A stretch of DNA of 64,000 nt from UBA2185 sp964564625 (GTDB lineage Bacteria; Desulfobacterota; Syntrophia; Syntrophales; UBA2185): the NCBI GenBank assembly GCA_964564625.1, contig CAZMBE010000011.1:20450-84449 (forward strand), given 5' to 3'. The notes below the pieces were generated by a model that worked only from the letters and a program-made list of their open reading frames with translations, had not been told where the DNA came from and did no database searches. The translations under genes and the position numbers were made by a program. Shown piece by piece: positions 1 through 8,917 of this stretch (position 1 is the first letter of the stretch; every line of letters begins with the position of its first letter).

Positions 1-50
1 AAACTTTGTATAGTTTGAAGTTTCTTATAAACGACAGGAAAATACAATAA

Positions 51-66
51 ATCATTCAGAAATGAT
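51..66 (-). terminator. weak hairpin downstream of the relA/spoT-like gene
   Basis: A perfect 6-bp inverted repeat (ATCATT, CAGA loop, AATGAT) lies about 150 bases past the stop codon of the last gene of the long minus-strand run. On the minus strand it is followed by a T-rich but interrupted stretch. It could help end transcription of the run, but the stem is short and AT-rich. The rest of bases 1-216 shows no gene. Confidence 0.25.
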
Positions 67-216
67 TATAAAGCCGCATGATGCACCAGATTGACACTAA
101 ATATATATTTTAAAAGGTCTTGATAAATATTTTTTGAGTCCGCGTTTCATACTTCAAATATGCACTATCTGTCAATGTATAAACATTGAATAATGTATTC
201 ATACATTTTGCTTGTG

Positions 217-2373
217 TTACGTTTTTCTGACTCGCTCAACGGAAATGACGCTCTTAAGTTTTTTTATCGCTAATGAAACCTGGATAAATTGTTGCAGATC
301 ATTAACGTCTAATTTAAAACTCAATACTGCCTGCATGTCCGCCGGCCTTGTCTCTACTTCGGCATGACTGATATTAATATCTAAGGATGATATTACTGTA
401 CTGACTTCTGCGAGGAGTCCTTTTTTATCACGGCAAAAAACTTTCATATTAACAGGATATGTTTGTTTTTCTTTGATGTTCCAATCGACATCAACAATTC
501 TTTCCGGGTCCATTTTCCCGGCACTTGAACAATTAGCAGTATGAACCGTGACTCCCCTCCCCCGAGAGATATATCCTAAAATCTCATCACCGGGGATTGG
601 ATTACAGCATCTCGCAAACCGGACCATAATATCTTCTATCCCTGTCAACGAAATGCCCACGGATGAGGGTGCACGTTTCTTTTTTTCCCTTATGATAGCT
701 TCTTCGTCGGTCCTTATCTCTTCTTGTTGCGGTAAAAATTGTTTTACTACACGCTTGGCCGATATCTTCCCATAACCGACAGATGCCATTAAATCATCAA
801 GGGATCCAATTGAATATTCATGAAAAAACTTTTTAATGTCCTCAGATTTTATTATTTGAGCAAACTTAAGATGATTCTTTCTGAACTCTTTTTCCAAAAG
901 ATCTTTCCCAAGGGCGATGCTTTTCTTTCTTTCCTCCGTCTTTACCCAGTTCTTGATCTTTGATATGGCTCTTGATGTTACCGCATATTTCAGCCAATCT
1001 TTACTGGGATGGTGACCTGATTGCGTGAGTATTTCCACTGTATCACCATTCTGGAACATATACTTAAGGGGAACTATGTTTCTGTTTACCTTAGCTCCAA
1101 TGCACTGGTTTCCTATGTCGGTGTGAATACTATAGGCAAAATCAATAGGAGTAGCCCCTTTGGGAAAGGCCATGACATCACCCTTTGGTGTAAACACATA
1201 CACTTCGTCAGGGAAAAGGGCCATCTTCAGGTTAGACATGAATTCCCGGGGGTTTTTGAGTTCCTGTTGAACTTCAAGCAAGTCTCTCAACCTCTTAATT
1301 TGATCGTCTTCATCACTTCTGTATGATCGTCCTTCCTTGTACCGCCAGTGTGCGGCGATGCCTTCTTCCGCCCACTCATGCATGATTCTGTTCCTTATCT
1401 GAATCTCCACCCTTTCACCATGTGGACCTATTACTGTCGTATGTAACGCACGATAGTTATTTGCCTTGGGCATAGCGATATAATCTTTGAAACGTCCCGG
1501 CACGGGTTTCCAAAGAGCGTGAACCACACTGAGCGCTTCATAACACTCACTTTCTCTGTCTGAATCGAGTATAATTCTGAAGGCAATCAGATCAAAAACT
1601 TCATCAAGGTCTATACGCTGTTCCTCCATCTTTCTGCAAATGCTAAACAGGTGCTTTGCTCTTCCTTCAATTTGACCTTTCAGCCCGAATCTATCGATTT
1701 CCCGCTGAATGATGTTTTTTACTTCTTCGGTATATTGTTCTCTCTCATCTTTTCGTTTCGCCAGACGGCTGACGAGATCATAATACGCTTCCGGATTGAT
1801 ATAGCGGAAGGCAAGATCTTCCAATTCTATCTTCATCCAGTTAATTCCCAGACGGTTTGCCAGAGGTGCATATAATTCAAGGGTTTCCCCAGCGATAAAC
1901 TTCTGCTTTTCATGCGTTTGGAACTCTAGAGTTCTCATATTATGCACTCTGTCAGCGAGCCTTATCAGAAGTATCCGGATATCTGAAGACATTGCCAGTA
2001 TCATCTTCCGGAAATTTTCCGCCTGATGTTCAACCTTGCTCCCGTACGTTATCCTGCTTATCTTTGTTAACCCTTCTACAAGAAATTCTATTTCTTTGCC
2101 AAAAGCATCGTTAATTTGCTTAAGGGTAGCAAGCGTGTCCTCCACCGTATCATGCAGTATGCCTGTGGCAATGGTTGCTGCATCAAGTTTCATATCAGCC
2201 AGTATGCCGGCTACTTCCATGGGATGAGTAAGATATGGTTCTCCTGACAGGCGCACCTGGCCTAAATGAACAGAAGCAGAGAAGATATATGCTTTTTCTA
2301 TTATCTCCTGTTCTTCTGAAGAGAGATAGGACTGTGTCTTATCGAGTATGTCTGTAATACGCAGCATGGACAT
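217..2373 (-). CDS. bifunctional (p)ppGpp synthetase/hydrolase, RelA/SpoT family
   Basis: This enzyme makes and degrades the stringent-response alarmone (p)ppGpp from GTP/GDP and ATP in the cytoplasm. The 718-residue protein has the full long-RSH layout: an HD hydrolase domain (about 45-150, with HDTVEDT at 74-80), the synthetase domain (about 235-345), a TGS domain (about 390-450) and a C-terminal ACT domain (about 640-715). The synthetase carries RFKD at 294-297, the RxKD form typical of bifunctional Rel/SpoT rather than the ExDD form of E. coli RelA. With an intact HD motif this supports both activities. Its start overlaps the proS stop by one base (TAATG), so translation is probably coupled, and it is the last gene of the run. 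I leave the symbol empty because rel, relA and spoT are all used for this form. Confidence 0.95.
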   Translation of the reverse strand: MSMLRITDILDKTQSYLSSEEQEIIEKAYIFSASVHLGQVRLSGEPYLTHPMEVAGILADMKLDAATIATGILHDTVEDTLATLKQINDAFGKEIEFLVEGLTKISRITYGSKVEHQAENFRKMILAMSSDIRILLIRLADRVHNMRTLEFQTHEKQKFIAGETLELYAPLANRLGINWMKIELEDLAFRYINPEAYYDLVSRLAKRKDEREQYTEEVKNIIQREIDRFGLKGQIEGRAKHLFSICRKMEEQRIDLDEVFDLIAFRIILDSDRESECYEALSVVHALWKPVPGRFKDYIAMPKANNYRALHTTVIGPHGERVEIQIRNRIMHEWAEEGIAAHWRYKEGRSYRSDEDDQIKRLRDLLEVQQELKNPREFMSNLKMALFPDEVYVFTPKGDVMAFPKGATPIDFAYSIHTDIGNQCIGAKVNRNIVPLKYMFQNGDTVEILTQSGHHPSKDWLKYAVTSRAISKIKNWVKTEERKKSIALGKDLLEKEFRKNHLKFAQIIKSEDIKKFFHEYSIGSLDDLMASVGYGKISAKRVVKQFLPQQEEIRTDEEAIIREKKKRAPSSVGISLTGIEDIMVRFARCCNPIPGDEILGYISRGRGVTVHTANCSSAGKMDPERIVDVDWNIKEKQTYPVNMKVFCRDKKGLLAEVSTVISSLDINISHAEVETRPADMQAVLSFKLDVNDLQQFIQVSLAIKKLKSVISVERVRKT

Positions 2374-4085
2374 TACATGCCTTCATTGACATAGCTCAAA
2401 ATGAAATCTACTACCTTATCCGTTGCCAGAATTTTAACCTCTCCTGACTTTCTGATTTTGACTTCCATCTTTTGTTCGCTGAGTGCTTTTTTCCCGATGG
2501 TCACCCTGAGAGGAATGCCAATAAGGTCGGCATCGTTAAATTTCACTCCCGCCCTTTCATCTCTGTCATCAACAATAACATCCACGCCTTTTTCCAAAAG
2601 AGAAGCGTATAATTTTTCCGAAATATTTTTAATATTTTCGTCATTCACATTCACAGGAGTAATAATCACATGATAGGGAGCTATCGTCAGAGGCCATATA
2701 ATACCATGTTCATCGTGGTTTTGTTCAATGGATGCCGCGACAGTTCTTCCGATGCCAATGCCGTAACACCCCATCACCATATACTGCTCCTTGCCATTTT
2801 TATCCAGGTATATGGCTTTCATCGCCTTACTGTACTTTGTTCCGAGTTTAAAAACATGGCCGACCTCGATACCGCGGGCGAACAAGAGGTTCCCTCCGCA
2901 GCGGGGGCATAAATCAGTATCTCTGGCAATTCTCAAGTCGGCAAATGAATCCACCGATATATCCCTGCCGATATTTACATTTTTCACATGGTAATCCTCT
3001 TTATTCGCCCCCATGACAAAATTAGTCATATTCATCAGAGAATAATCGGCAATGATTCGCGCTTTAATTCCTATGGCACCAGAAAAGCCGCGAGGTGCGC
3101 CTGTCGCCTTGTAGATCATCGTGTCGTCCGCCATTTCGAGAACGTCGCAATTAAGATAGTTTTTTACTTTGATTTCGTTCACATCCGCATCCCCCCTAAC
3201 GAGAACTGCAACGGGAATACCATCTGCGCTGTAAATCATAGTTTTTACCACATCCCTGGGTTGAACGCTTAAAAATGAAGAAACTTCTTCGATGCTCTTC
3301 ATATCCGGTGTATGCACTGTTTCCAGAGGTACAAATTCTTCCCCGCTGACCTTTCGCCCCTCAGGGATGGCAATCTCCGCCTTTTCCAGGTTCGCTGCAT
3401 AATCACAGGTACTGCAGAAAACGAGGGAATCCTCGCCGGTATCTGCGATCACCATGAATTCATGTGAAAAGCTCCCTCCGATGCTTCCCGTATCGGCCTC
3501 AACCGCCCTGAACCTGAGGCCACAGCGCTCAAATATCCTCATGTAGGCATCAAACATTTTTTTATAGCTTATGTCCACGCCTTCCTCATCGGCATCGAAG
3601 CTATACGCATCTTTCATGCTGAACTCCCTGCACCTCATGACACCAAATCTTGGCCGTATCTCATCGCGATATTTCGTCTGAATCTGATAGATATTCCTCG
3701 GAAGTTGCCTGTATGTCTTAATTTCATTCCTGACGAGATCGGTAATGACCTCCTCATGTGTTGGCCCGAGGCAGCAATCCCTGTCATTACGATCCTTAAA
3801 CCGCAGCAGTTCTTTTCCGTAATGGTTCCATCGTCCGGACTCTTCCCATAATTCACGGGGTTGCACCATCGGCATATACACCTCCTGTGCCCCCGCTCTG
3901 TTCATCTCCTCGCGTACTATCCTCTCAAACTTCCGGATAACCCGATATCCTAAGGGAAGGTACGTATAAATACCACTTGTTAATTTTCTTATCATTCCTG
4001 CCCTTATCATAAGCTGATGGCTTACAATTTCCGCATCTGCAGGTATTTCCCTTACTGTTGGCAGGAACAATTCCGAGTATCGCAT
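2373..4085 (-). CDS. proS: prolyl-tRNA synthetase, bacterial type with editing domain
   Basis: ProS charges tRNA-Pro with proline using ATP. The 570-residue length fits the bacterial (ProS type 1) form. The N-terminal class II catalytic core includes motif 2 around GPTHEEVITDLVR and RPRFGVMRCREFSMKDAY. An insertion (INS, Ala-tRNA-Pro editing) domain occupies roughly residues 225-385. Class II motif 3 is GIGIGRTVAA, followed by the C-terminal anticodon-binding domain. The gene sits between ispG and the relA/spoT-like gene with one-base TAATG overlaps on both sides. An ispG-proS pair is common in Proteobacteria. Nothing unusual was seen in the motifs. Confidence 0.97.
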   Translation of the reverse strand: MRYSELFLPTVREIPADAEIVSHQLMIRAGMIRKLTSGIYTYLPLGYRVIRKFERIVREEMNRAGAQEVYMPMVQPRELWEESGRWNHYGKELLRFKDRNDRDCCLGPTHEEVITDLVRNEIKTYRQLPRNIYQIQTKYRDEIRPRFGVMRCREFSMKDAYSFDADEEGVDISYKKMFDAYMRIFERCGLRFRAVEADTGSIGGSFSHEFMVIADTGEDSLVFCSTCDYAANLEKAEIAIPEGRKVSGEEFVPLETVHTPDMKSIEEVSSFLSVQPRDVVKTMIYSADGIPVAVLVRGDADVNEIKVKNYLNCDVLEMADDTMIYKATGAPRGFSGAIGIKARIIADYSLMNMTNFVMGANKEDYHVKNVNIGRDISVDSFADLRIARDTDLCPRCGGNLLFARGIEVGHVFKLGTKYSKAMKAIYLDKNGKEQYMVMGCYGIGIGRTVAASIEQNHDEHGIIWPLTIAPYHVIITPVNVNDENIKNISEKLYASLLEKGVDVIVDDRDERAGVKFNDADLIGIPLRVTIGKKALSEQKMEVKIRKSGEVKILATDKVVDFILSYVNEGM

Positions 4086-5164
4086 TAGGTCTCCTTCCTT
4101 TCCGCAACCATTGAATGAATTTCATTTATCAGCGTTTCAGTAAATTCTTTTTCTTTAACTTTTTTGATCACCTGACCCTTTTTAAATAAGAGACCATACC
4201 CTCGTCCTCCGGCAATCCCTATATCTGCCTCAGCTGCCTCCCCTGGGCCGTTCACGACACAACCCATTAACGCTATTTTCAAATATTCCTTCATGCCCGC
4301 TACCTTATTCTCAACCTCCTGTGTCAATTTACACAGATCTATTTCGCATCGGCCGCAGGTGGGACAGGAAATTATATCCGGGCCAATTTTTCTGATACCC
4401 ATTGCTCGGAGAATTCCATAGGCCACGCCTATTTCAGAAACCGGATTTCCCGTTACTGAAACTCTGATCGTGTCGCCTATTCCCTCATGTAAAAGAATTC
4501 CCATTGCAACAGATGATTTTATCGCTGCGTTCATCAGACTTCCCGCCTCTGTAACACCAAGATGCAGCGGGAAATCGGTTTTTTTTGATAATTCACGGTA
4601 CGCTTCTATCATTGTTATTACATCAGATGATTTAACAGATAACTTTATTGCATCATATCCCGCTTCCTGAAAAAAGGCGATATTATTCACTGCACTTTCC
4701 ACTAACGCAGAAGCAGTGGGTCCTCCATATTTTTTCAATAAATTCTTCTCAAGAGAGCCAGAATTTATGCCTATGCGTATTACTGTCTGACGTTCTTTCG
4801 CGTATTCAATAATTTTTAACAGCCCTGATCTTTTGATGTTTCCTGGATTTATCCTGATTCCATCCGCGCCATTTTTTATCGAACTGATTGCAAGACGATA
4901 ATCGAAATGAATATCAGCTATTAGAGGAATCTTTATTTTATGCTTGATATGTGAGAGTGAAGCAGCCGCCTCCTCATCGGGAACAGCAACCCTTACGATC
5001 TCACAACCTTCATTTTCAAGTTGTTTTATTTGCAATGTGGTAGCTTTAACATCCCGGGTGTCCGTGCATGTCATTGATTGAATGACAACGGGCGCATTTC
5101 CACCAATTTGAACGTTGTCGATAAAAACAGGTCTTGTTTTTTTTCTATGTATACAAGTTTTCAA
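4085..5164 (-). CDS. ispG: 4-hydroxy-3-methylbut-2-enyl diphosphate synthase (IspG/GcpE)
   Basis: IspG is the penultimate enzyme of the MEP isoprenoid pathway. It reductively opens the cyclic diphosphate MEcPP to HMBPP with a [4Fe-4S] cluster. The cluster cysteines are visible in CPTCGRCEIDL and in GCVVNGPGEA, and the N-terminal TIM-barrel part has the family IGG/VQSMT segment. Length is 359 residues, normal for the short bacterial form. The most plausible start is a TTG codon, placed where family N-termini normally begin, with only a weak upstream AGGTG. Dxr (at 12481) and UppS (at 14453) of the same lipid-carrier route lie in this run. A roughly 390-base gap precedes it, so it may have its own promoter. 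Confidence 0.96.
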   Translation of the reverse strand: MKTCIHRKKTRPVFIDNVQIGGNAPVVIQSMTCTDTRDVKATTLQIKQLENEGCEIVRVAVPDEEAAASLSHIKHKIKIPLIADIHFDYRLAISSIKNGADGIRINPGNIKRSGLLKIIEYAKERQTVIRIGINSGSLEKNLLKKYGGPTASALVESAVNNIAFFQEAGYDAIKLSVKSSDVITMIEAYRELSKKTDFPLHLGVTEAGSLMNAAIKSSVAMGILLHEGIGDTIRVSVTGNPVSEIGVAYGILRAMGIRKIGPDIISCPTCGRCEIDLCKLTQEVENKVAGMKEYLKIALMGCVVNGPGEAAEADIGIAGGRGYGLLFKKGQVIKKVKEKEFTETLINEIHSMVAERKET

Positions 5165-5554
5165 TGAAACGTATCACCTATATATTTTATAATTTCGTAT
5201 CATTTCCATGTATTAAAAAAAAGGAATTGAAGAATCAAAAACTGGAGGGCGCAAGCGTAAGAACTATTCAACGTGATCTTTGTTGCCCTGATCATCTTGA
5301 ATTCCAAAAACGCAACATTCTCGGAAATGTTGTTGCTACATAACATGGAGCGATGATCGCAATCAATGAGTAATACCTCAGGTTTTTCACTCTTTAGTGA
5401 TACCTTGGAACCTAACAGGATTCACGAGGCTATTGTGATCGATTTGAAGCATACACAGTTATATATGCCGCATAAGACGTGCTTCCTGCAGGCCTTGCAT
5501 TTTGGCGAGGGAAGCGCGCGGGGTGACAACTGGAAATAAACAGTTATGCTACTT
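5165..5554. other. gene-free stretch between aminotransferase and ispG
   Basis: No convincing reading frame or recognised RNA was seen in these 390 bases. On the minus strand they follow the aminotransferase stop and precede the TTG start of ispG. They hold a terminator-like hairpin (listed separately), a small TCACT/AGTGA hairpin near 5388-5401, and a very AT-rich stretch just upstream of ispG that could contain a promoter. I compared it by eye with 6S RNA, tmRNA and RNase P hallmarks and did not find them. Confidence 0.5.
5306..5332 (-). terminator. possible intrinsic terminator before ispG
   Basis: A 7-bp perfect stem (CAACATT/AATGTTG, 6-base loop) is followed on the minus strand by CG and five T residues. 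It lies about 220 bases past the aminotransferase gene and 140 bases before ispG. It may end the upstream transcript and separate ispG-proS-relA/spoT as its own unit. The stem is AT-rich, so strength is uncertain. Confidence 0.4.
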
Positions 5555-6748
5555 TTACAATAATTTTATAACGGCATTTTTTATCCGCTCCATACCCTCT
5601 TCAATTTGACTCATCGACGTGGCATAAGAAAGACGTATATGATTGTCATGACCAAAGTCAATCCCTGGTATGACGGCGACGTTGGCTACATCCAGCAGGT
5701 ATGCCGAAAAATCAGATGAATTGGATACAGCAGCCCCCCTGTATTTCTTTCCAAATATGGCAGAAACATCAGGAAAAACATAAAAAGCTCCTTGGGGTAG
5801 CATGCAGGTGATACCCTGGATGTCATTCAGCATTTCTACAATTGTTCCTCTTCTTTTTCCGAATTCCTCAACCATTTCTCCCACACTCTCCTGTGGTCCA
5901 TTTAACGCTTCCACCGCAGCCTTTTGCGCGATTGATGTGGGATTTGAGGTATTCTGGCTCTGGAGTTTTGCGATCGCATCCATAATCTCTTCCGGACCAG
6001 CTGCATATCCGATTCTCCATCCGGTCATTGAATATGTTTTGGATACCCCGTTGACTACCACAGTCATATTTTTCAAATCCTCACTTAGGGATGCCATGTT
6101 TTTAAATATCGCTTCGTCGTAAATAATTTTCTCATAAATGTCATCCGATATTATTAGCACTCCTTTTTCAATAACGACTTCGGCCAGGGCTTTCAGTTCG
6201 GAAGAGGAATATACAACGCCTGCCGGGTTCGACGGACTGTTTATGATAACTGCTTTTGTCCTTCCGGTTATTGCGGATTCCAACTGCTTCGGCAGCATTT
6301 TAAAACCCTGCGTTTCACTGGTCTTGACAACAACCGGCTTCGCGCCTGAGAGAATGACCATGTCGAGATAAGATACCCAGTAGGGAGAGGGAATTATAAC
6401 CTCGTCGCCTTCTTCACAAAGCACCTGTATAATATTGTAGAGGGTGTGTTTCGCCCCGCACGATACAACAATTTGTGACCTGTTGTAGGTTAATTGATTG
6501 TCCCTGGACAGCTTAAGAATGATTGCGTCTTTCAATTCGGCAATCCCATCAACAGGCGTATATTTTGTAAATCCCTCTTCAATCGCCTTTATGGCTGCCA
6601 TTTTGATGTGTAAAGGGGTGTCAAAATCAGGCTCTCCAGCGCCAAAACCGATTATGTTCCTGCCCTCAGCCTTTAAAGCATTGGCCTTACTAGTAATGGC
6701 CAGTGTCGGCGATGGCTTTATCAACGATATTCTTGATGACAATTTCAT
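5555..6748 (-). CDS. PLP-dependent aminotransferase, aspartate aminotransferase type
   Basis: A class I/II fold-type I aminotransferase of 397 residues, most like aspartate (or aspartate/prephenate) aminotransferases of the AspB group. These move the amino group between aspartate and 2-oxoglutarate. Visible marks are the PLP-lysine segment SKTYSMTGWR, the NSPSNPAG substrate-loop motif and the C-terminal IRLSYA arginine region. The start overlaps the coaD stop by four bases (ATGA), and asd (aspartate-semialdehyde dehydrogenase) lies three genes upstream, which fits aspartate-family metabolism. Substrate specificity cannot be fixed from sequence, so no symbol is given. A roughly 390-base gap follows. 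Confidence 0.9.
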   Translation of the reverse strand: MKLSSRISLIKPSPTLAITSKANALKAEGRNIIGFGAGEPDFDTPLHIKMAAIKAIEEGFTKYTPVDGIAELKDAIILKLSRDNQLTYNRSQIVVSCGAKHTLYNIIQVLCEEGDEVIIPSPYWVSYLDMVILSGAKPVVVKTSETQGFKMLPKQLESAITGRTKAVIINSPSNPAGVVYSSSELKALAEVVIEKGVLIISDDIYEKIIYDEAIFKNMASLSEDLKNMTVVVNGVSKTYSMTGWRIGYAAGPEEIMDAIAKLQSQNTSNPTSIAQKAAVEALNGPQESVGEMVEEFGKRRGTIVEMLNDIQGITCMLPQGAFYVFPDVSAIFGKKYRGAAVSNSSDFSAYLLDVANVAVIPGIDFGHDNHIRLSYATSMSQIEEGMERIKNAVIKLL

Positions 6749-7245
6749 AATTTTCTATCTCTTAGTTTATATTTATCCTTTAACTTCCTACAGACTATAT
6801 CCGGGACCAATCCCTGTACAGAACCACCTAAACTGGCTGCTTCCTTAATTATCTGAGAACTTGTAAAAAACCATTCGTAACTGGTCATAAGGAATACAGT
6901 TTCAACATCTCTGTTTAGTCTTCTGTTTATGAGTGCAAGCTGAAATTCATATTCAAAGTCCGAAAGCGCTCTCAAACCTCTCAAGATAATGTTCGAATCT
7001 GATTTCTTGACATAATCAACAAGAAGCCCCGCATAGCTATCAACTCTCACCGTCTCATAATCTTTAATCACTTCTGATATCATTTCCATTCTCTCTTCCA
7101 CAGAAAAGAGGTGAGCTGGTTTATTTGGGTTATATGCAATGAGAACGATGATCTCATCAAACATCCTAGATCCTCTTTTGATAAGATCAATATGGCCGTT
7201 GGTAATAGGATCAAATGAACCCGGATATACGGCTTTTTTTTTCAT
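6745..7245 (-). CDS. coaD: phosphopantetheine adenylyltransferase
   Basis: CoaD adds AMP from ATP to 4'-phosphopantetheine, making dephospho-CoA in the fourth step of CoA synthesis. The 166-residue protein starts with the nucleotidyltransferase signature YPGSFDPITNGH, containing the T-x-G-H motif. It ends with the usual SSQIIKEAASLGG region, a variant of the common SSTLVRE. An AAGGA ribosome site lies eight bases before the ATG. It overlaps rsmD upstream and the aminotransferase downstream by four bases each. The rsmD-coaD pair is widely conserved. CoaBC of the same pathway is at 49846. Confidence 0.96.
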   Translation of the reverse strand: MKKKAVYPGSFDPITNGHIDLIKRGSRMFDEIIVLIAYNPNKPAHLFSVEERMEMISEVIKDYETVRVDSYAGLLVDYVKKSDSNIILRGLRALSDFEYEFQLALINRRLNRDVETVFLMTSYEWFFTSSQIIKEAASLGGSVQGLVPDIVCRKLKDKYKLRDRKL

Positions 7246-7817
7246 ATATGTGTTCCTTTTTCCTTTACAGTTCTAGTAAAAAAAGAGAGAAGTGTATCAC
7301 CATATTTTCTCTGATCTGTTAACACAAAAATACCTGTTTGTGTTCCCTCCATATTTTCCCTTATTGAATGTTGGATAACAACAAATCCATCTGAAGAAAT
7401 CATTTCTCCTTCACGTATGCATTGGAATATTTCTCTGATGCATCCTTTTTCGTATGGTGGATCGGCAAACAGGTAATCAAATCTTTCTCCTCTTTTTTGG
7501 AGTTGTCGAATACCTTTTGATGCCTCTGTTGCAAGGATTTCATATTTGCCGCTGAAGCCAAATTCCTCAAGGTTCCTCTTTATTGAATTTACCATAGAAG
7601 CATTTTTTTCAATAAAAACAACCTTTGAAGCACCCCGGCTGAGTGCTTCTATTCCTACATTCCCCGTACCTGCAAAAAGATCAAGGAATGACTTTTCAGA
7701 AACTTCCGGAAGTATATTGAAAAGCGATTCCTTGATCCCGTCAGAGGTAGGTCTTATTTTGCTTCTTTTGGGTGAATGGATTCGTCTTCCTTTCGCATCA
7801 CCTCCAATAATTCTCAT
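7242..7817 (-). CDS. rsmD: 16S rRNA (guanine(966)-N(2))-methyltransferase
   Basis: RsmD methylates the N2 of G966 in 16S rRNA during 30S assembly, using S-adenosylmethionine. I place the start at MRIIGGDAKG, giving 191 residues, because family N-termini begin there and this ATG overlaps the asd stop as ATGA; the reading frame itself remains open to 7898. Motifs include the SAM-binding segment FLDLFAGTGNVGIEALSRGA and the catalytic DPPYEKG. It is coupled to asd upstream and coaD downstream by four-base overlaps. Confidence 0.93.
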   Translation of the reverse strand: MRIIGGDAKGRRIHSPKRSKIRPTSDGIKESLFNILPEVSEKSFLDLFAGTGNVGIEALSRGASKVVFIEKNASMVNSIKRNLEEFGFSGKYEILATEASKGIRQLQKRGERFDYLFADPPYEKGCIREIFQCIREGEMISSDGFVVIQHSIRENMEGTQTGIFVLTDQRKYGDTLLSFFTRTVKEKGTHI

Positions 7818-8830
7818 AAATAATCTCTTATGAGAATCTCTGCTATTTGAACGGCATTCAGTGCGGCGCCTTTCCTCACATTGTCTGAGACGATCCACAT
7901 GTTGATGCCGTTTTTTATCGATTCATCTTCTCTTATCCTTCCTACAAATGTCTCATCTTTACCAGCTGCATCAATGGCAAGAGGATATTTATTTATATGT
8001 ACGTCATCCACAACCCTTATTCCAGGTGCCTTCGAAAGTATGCTTCTCACCTGCTCCGCGGTAATCTTTTTTTCCGTTTCGATATTTACGGATTCAGAAT
8101 GCCCGTATAAAACAGGAACTCTCACAGTAGTAGCAGTCACAGCAACAGACGTATCATTAAAAATTTTTTTTGTTTCGTTCACCATTTTCATTTCTTCTTT
8201 TGTGTAGCCATTTTCCATAAAGACATCGATATGCGGCATGCAGTTGAATGCGATTCTGTGTGGATACACTTTCACTTCTGGTTCCCGGCTGCTTAAAAGA
8301 GCCTTTGTCTGCTCAATCAACTCCTCAATGGCTTTTTTTCCTGTCCCCGATACAGCCTGATACGTTGATACCACAATGCGTTTAATCTTCACTGCGTCAT
8401 GCAGAGGCTTAAGAGCTACTACCATCTGAATTGTTGAACAGTTCGGATTCGCGATTATCCCTCTATTCTTGTACATCCCGATTGTTTCGGGATTAACCTC
8501 CGGCACTACCAACGGGATATCAGTCTCCATTCTGAATGCACTTGTGTTATCAATTACAACACATCCGGCTTCTGCAGCAATGGGGGCAAATCTCTTACTG
8601 ATATTACCACCCGCCGAAAAAAGCCCTATATGTATCCCGGAAAACGATCTCTCGTTTAGCACCTGTACGGGGAGAAACTCACCATTAAATTTCAGATTTT
8701 TTCCGATGGATCGTTCCGAAGCAAGAAGTGTTAAACGGTTCAATGGAAAATTTCTCTCTTCCAGAATCTTCACCATTTCATTTCCAACGGCGCCTGTAGC
8801 ACCCACTACTGCAACATGATAAGCACCCAT
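7814..8830 (-). CDS. asd: aspartate-semialdehyde dehydrogenase
   Basis: Asd reduces beta-aspartyl phosphate to aspartate semialdehyde with NADPH. This is the branch point to lysine/diaminopimelate, threonine and methionine. The 338-residue protein has the N-terminal Rossmann segment VVGATGAVGNEMV, the active-site cysteine in NPNCSTIQ, and the PHRIAFNCMPHID segment of the substrate site. A good AGAAGGA ribosome site precedes the ATG by eight bases. It heads a tightly coupled set asd-rsmD-coaD-aminotransferase, separated from pssA by 87 bases. Confidence 0.96.
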   Translation of the reverse strand: MGAYHVAVVGATGAVGNEMVKILEERNFPLNRLTLLASERSIGKNLKFNGEFLPVQVLNERSFSGIHIGLFSAGGNISKRFAPIAAEAGCVVIDNTSAFRMETDIPLVVPEVNPETIGMYKNRGIIANPNCSTIQMVVALKPLHDAVKIKRIVVSTYQAVSGTGKKAIEELIEQTKALLSSREPEVKVYPHRIAFNCMPHIDVFMENGYTKEEMKMVNETKKIFNDTSVAVTATTVRVPVLYGHSESVNIETEKKITAEQVRSILSKAPGIRVVDDVHINKYPLAIDAAGKDETFVGRIREDESIKNGINMWIVSDNVRKGAALNAVQIAEILIRDYL

Positions 8831-8917
8831 GAAATTATCCTTCTCTGCTTATTTTACTATCTAGAAACTTTTAAAACACTCTCAGTGGAAATTTTACAAA
8901 AGCAAAGGTTACTGTTG

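Noticed and set aside
5165..5554. 6S RNA, tmRNA or RNase P RNA in the gap before ispG
   Set aside because: I looked for their hallmark sequences on both strands and found none; only generic hairpins are present.
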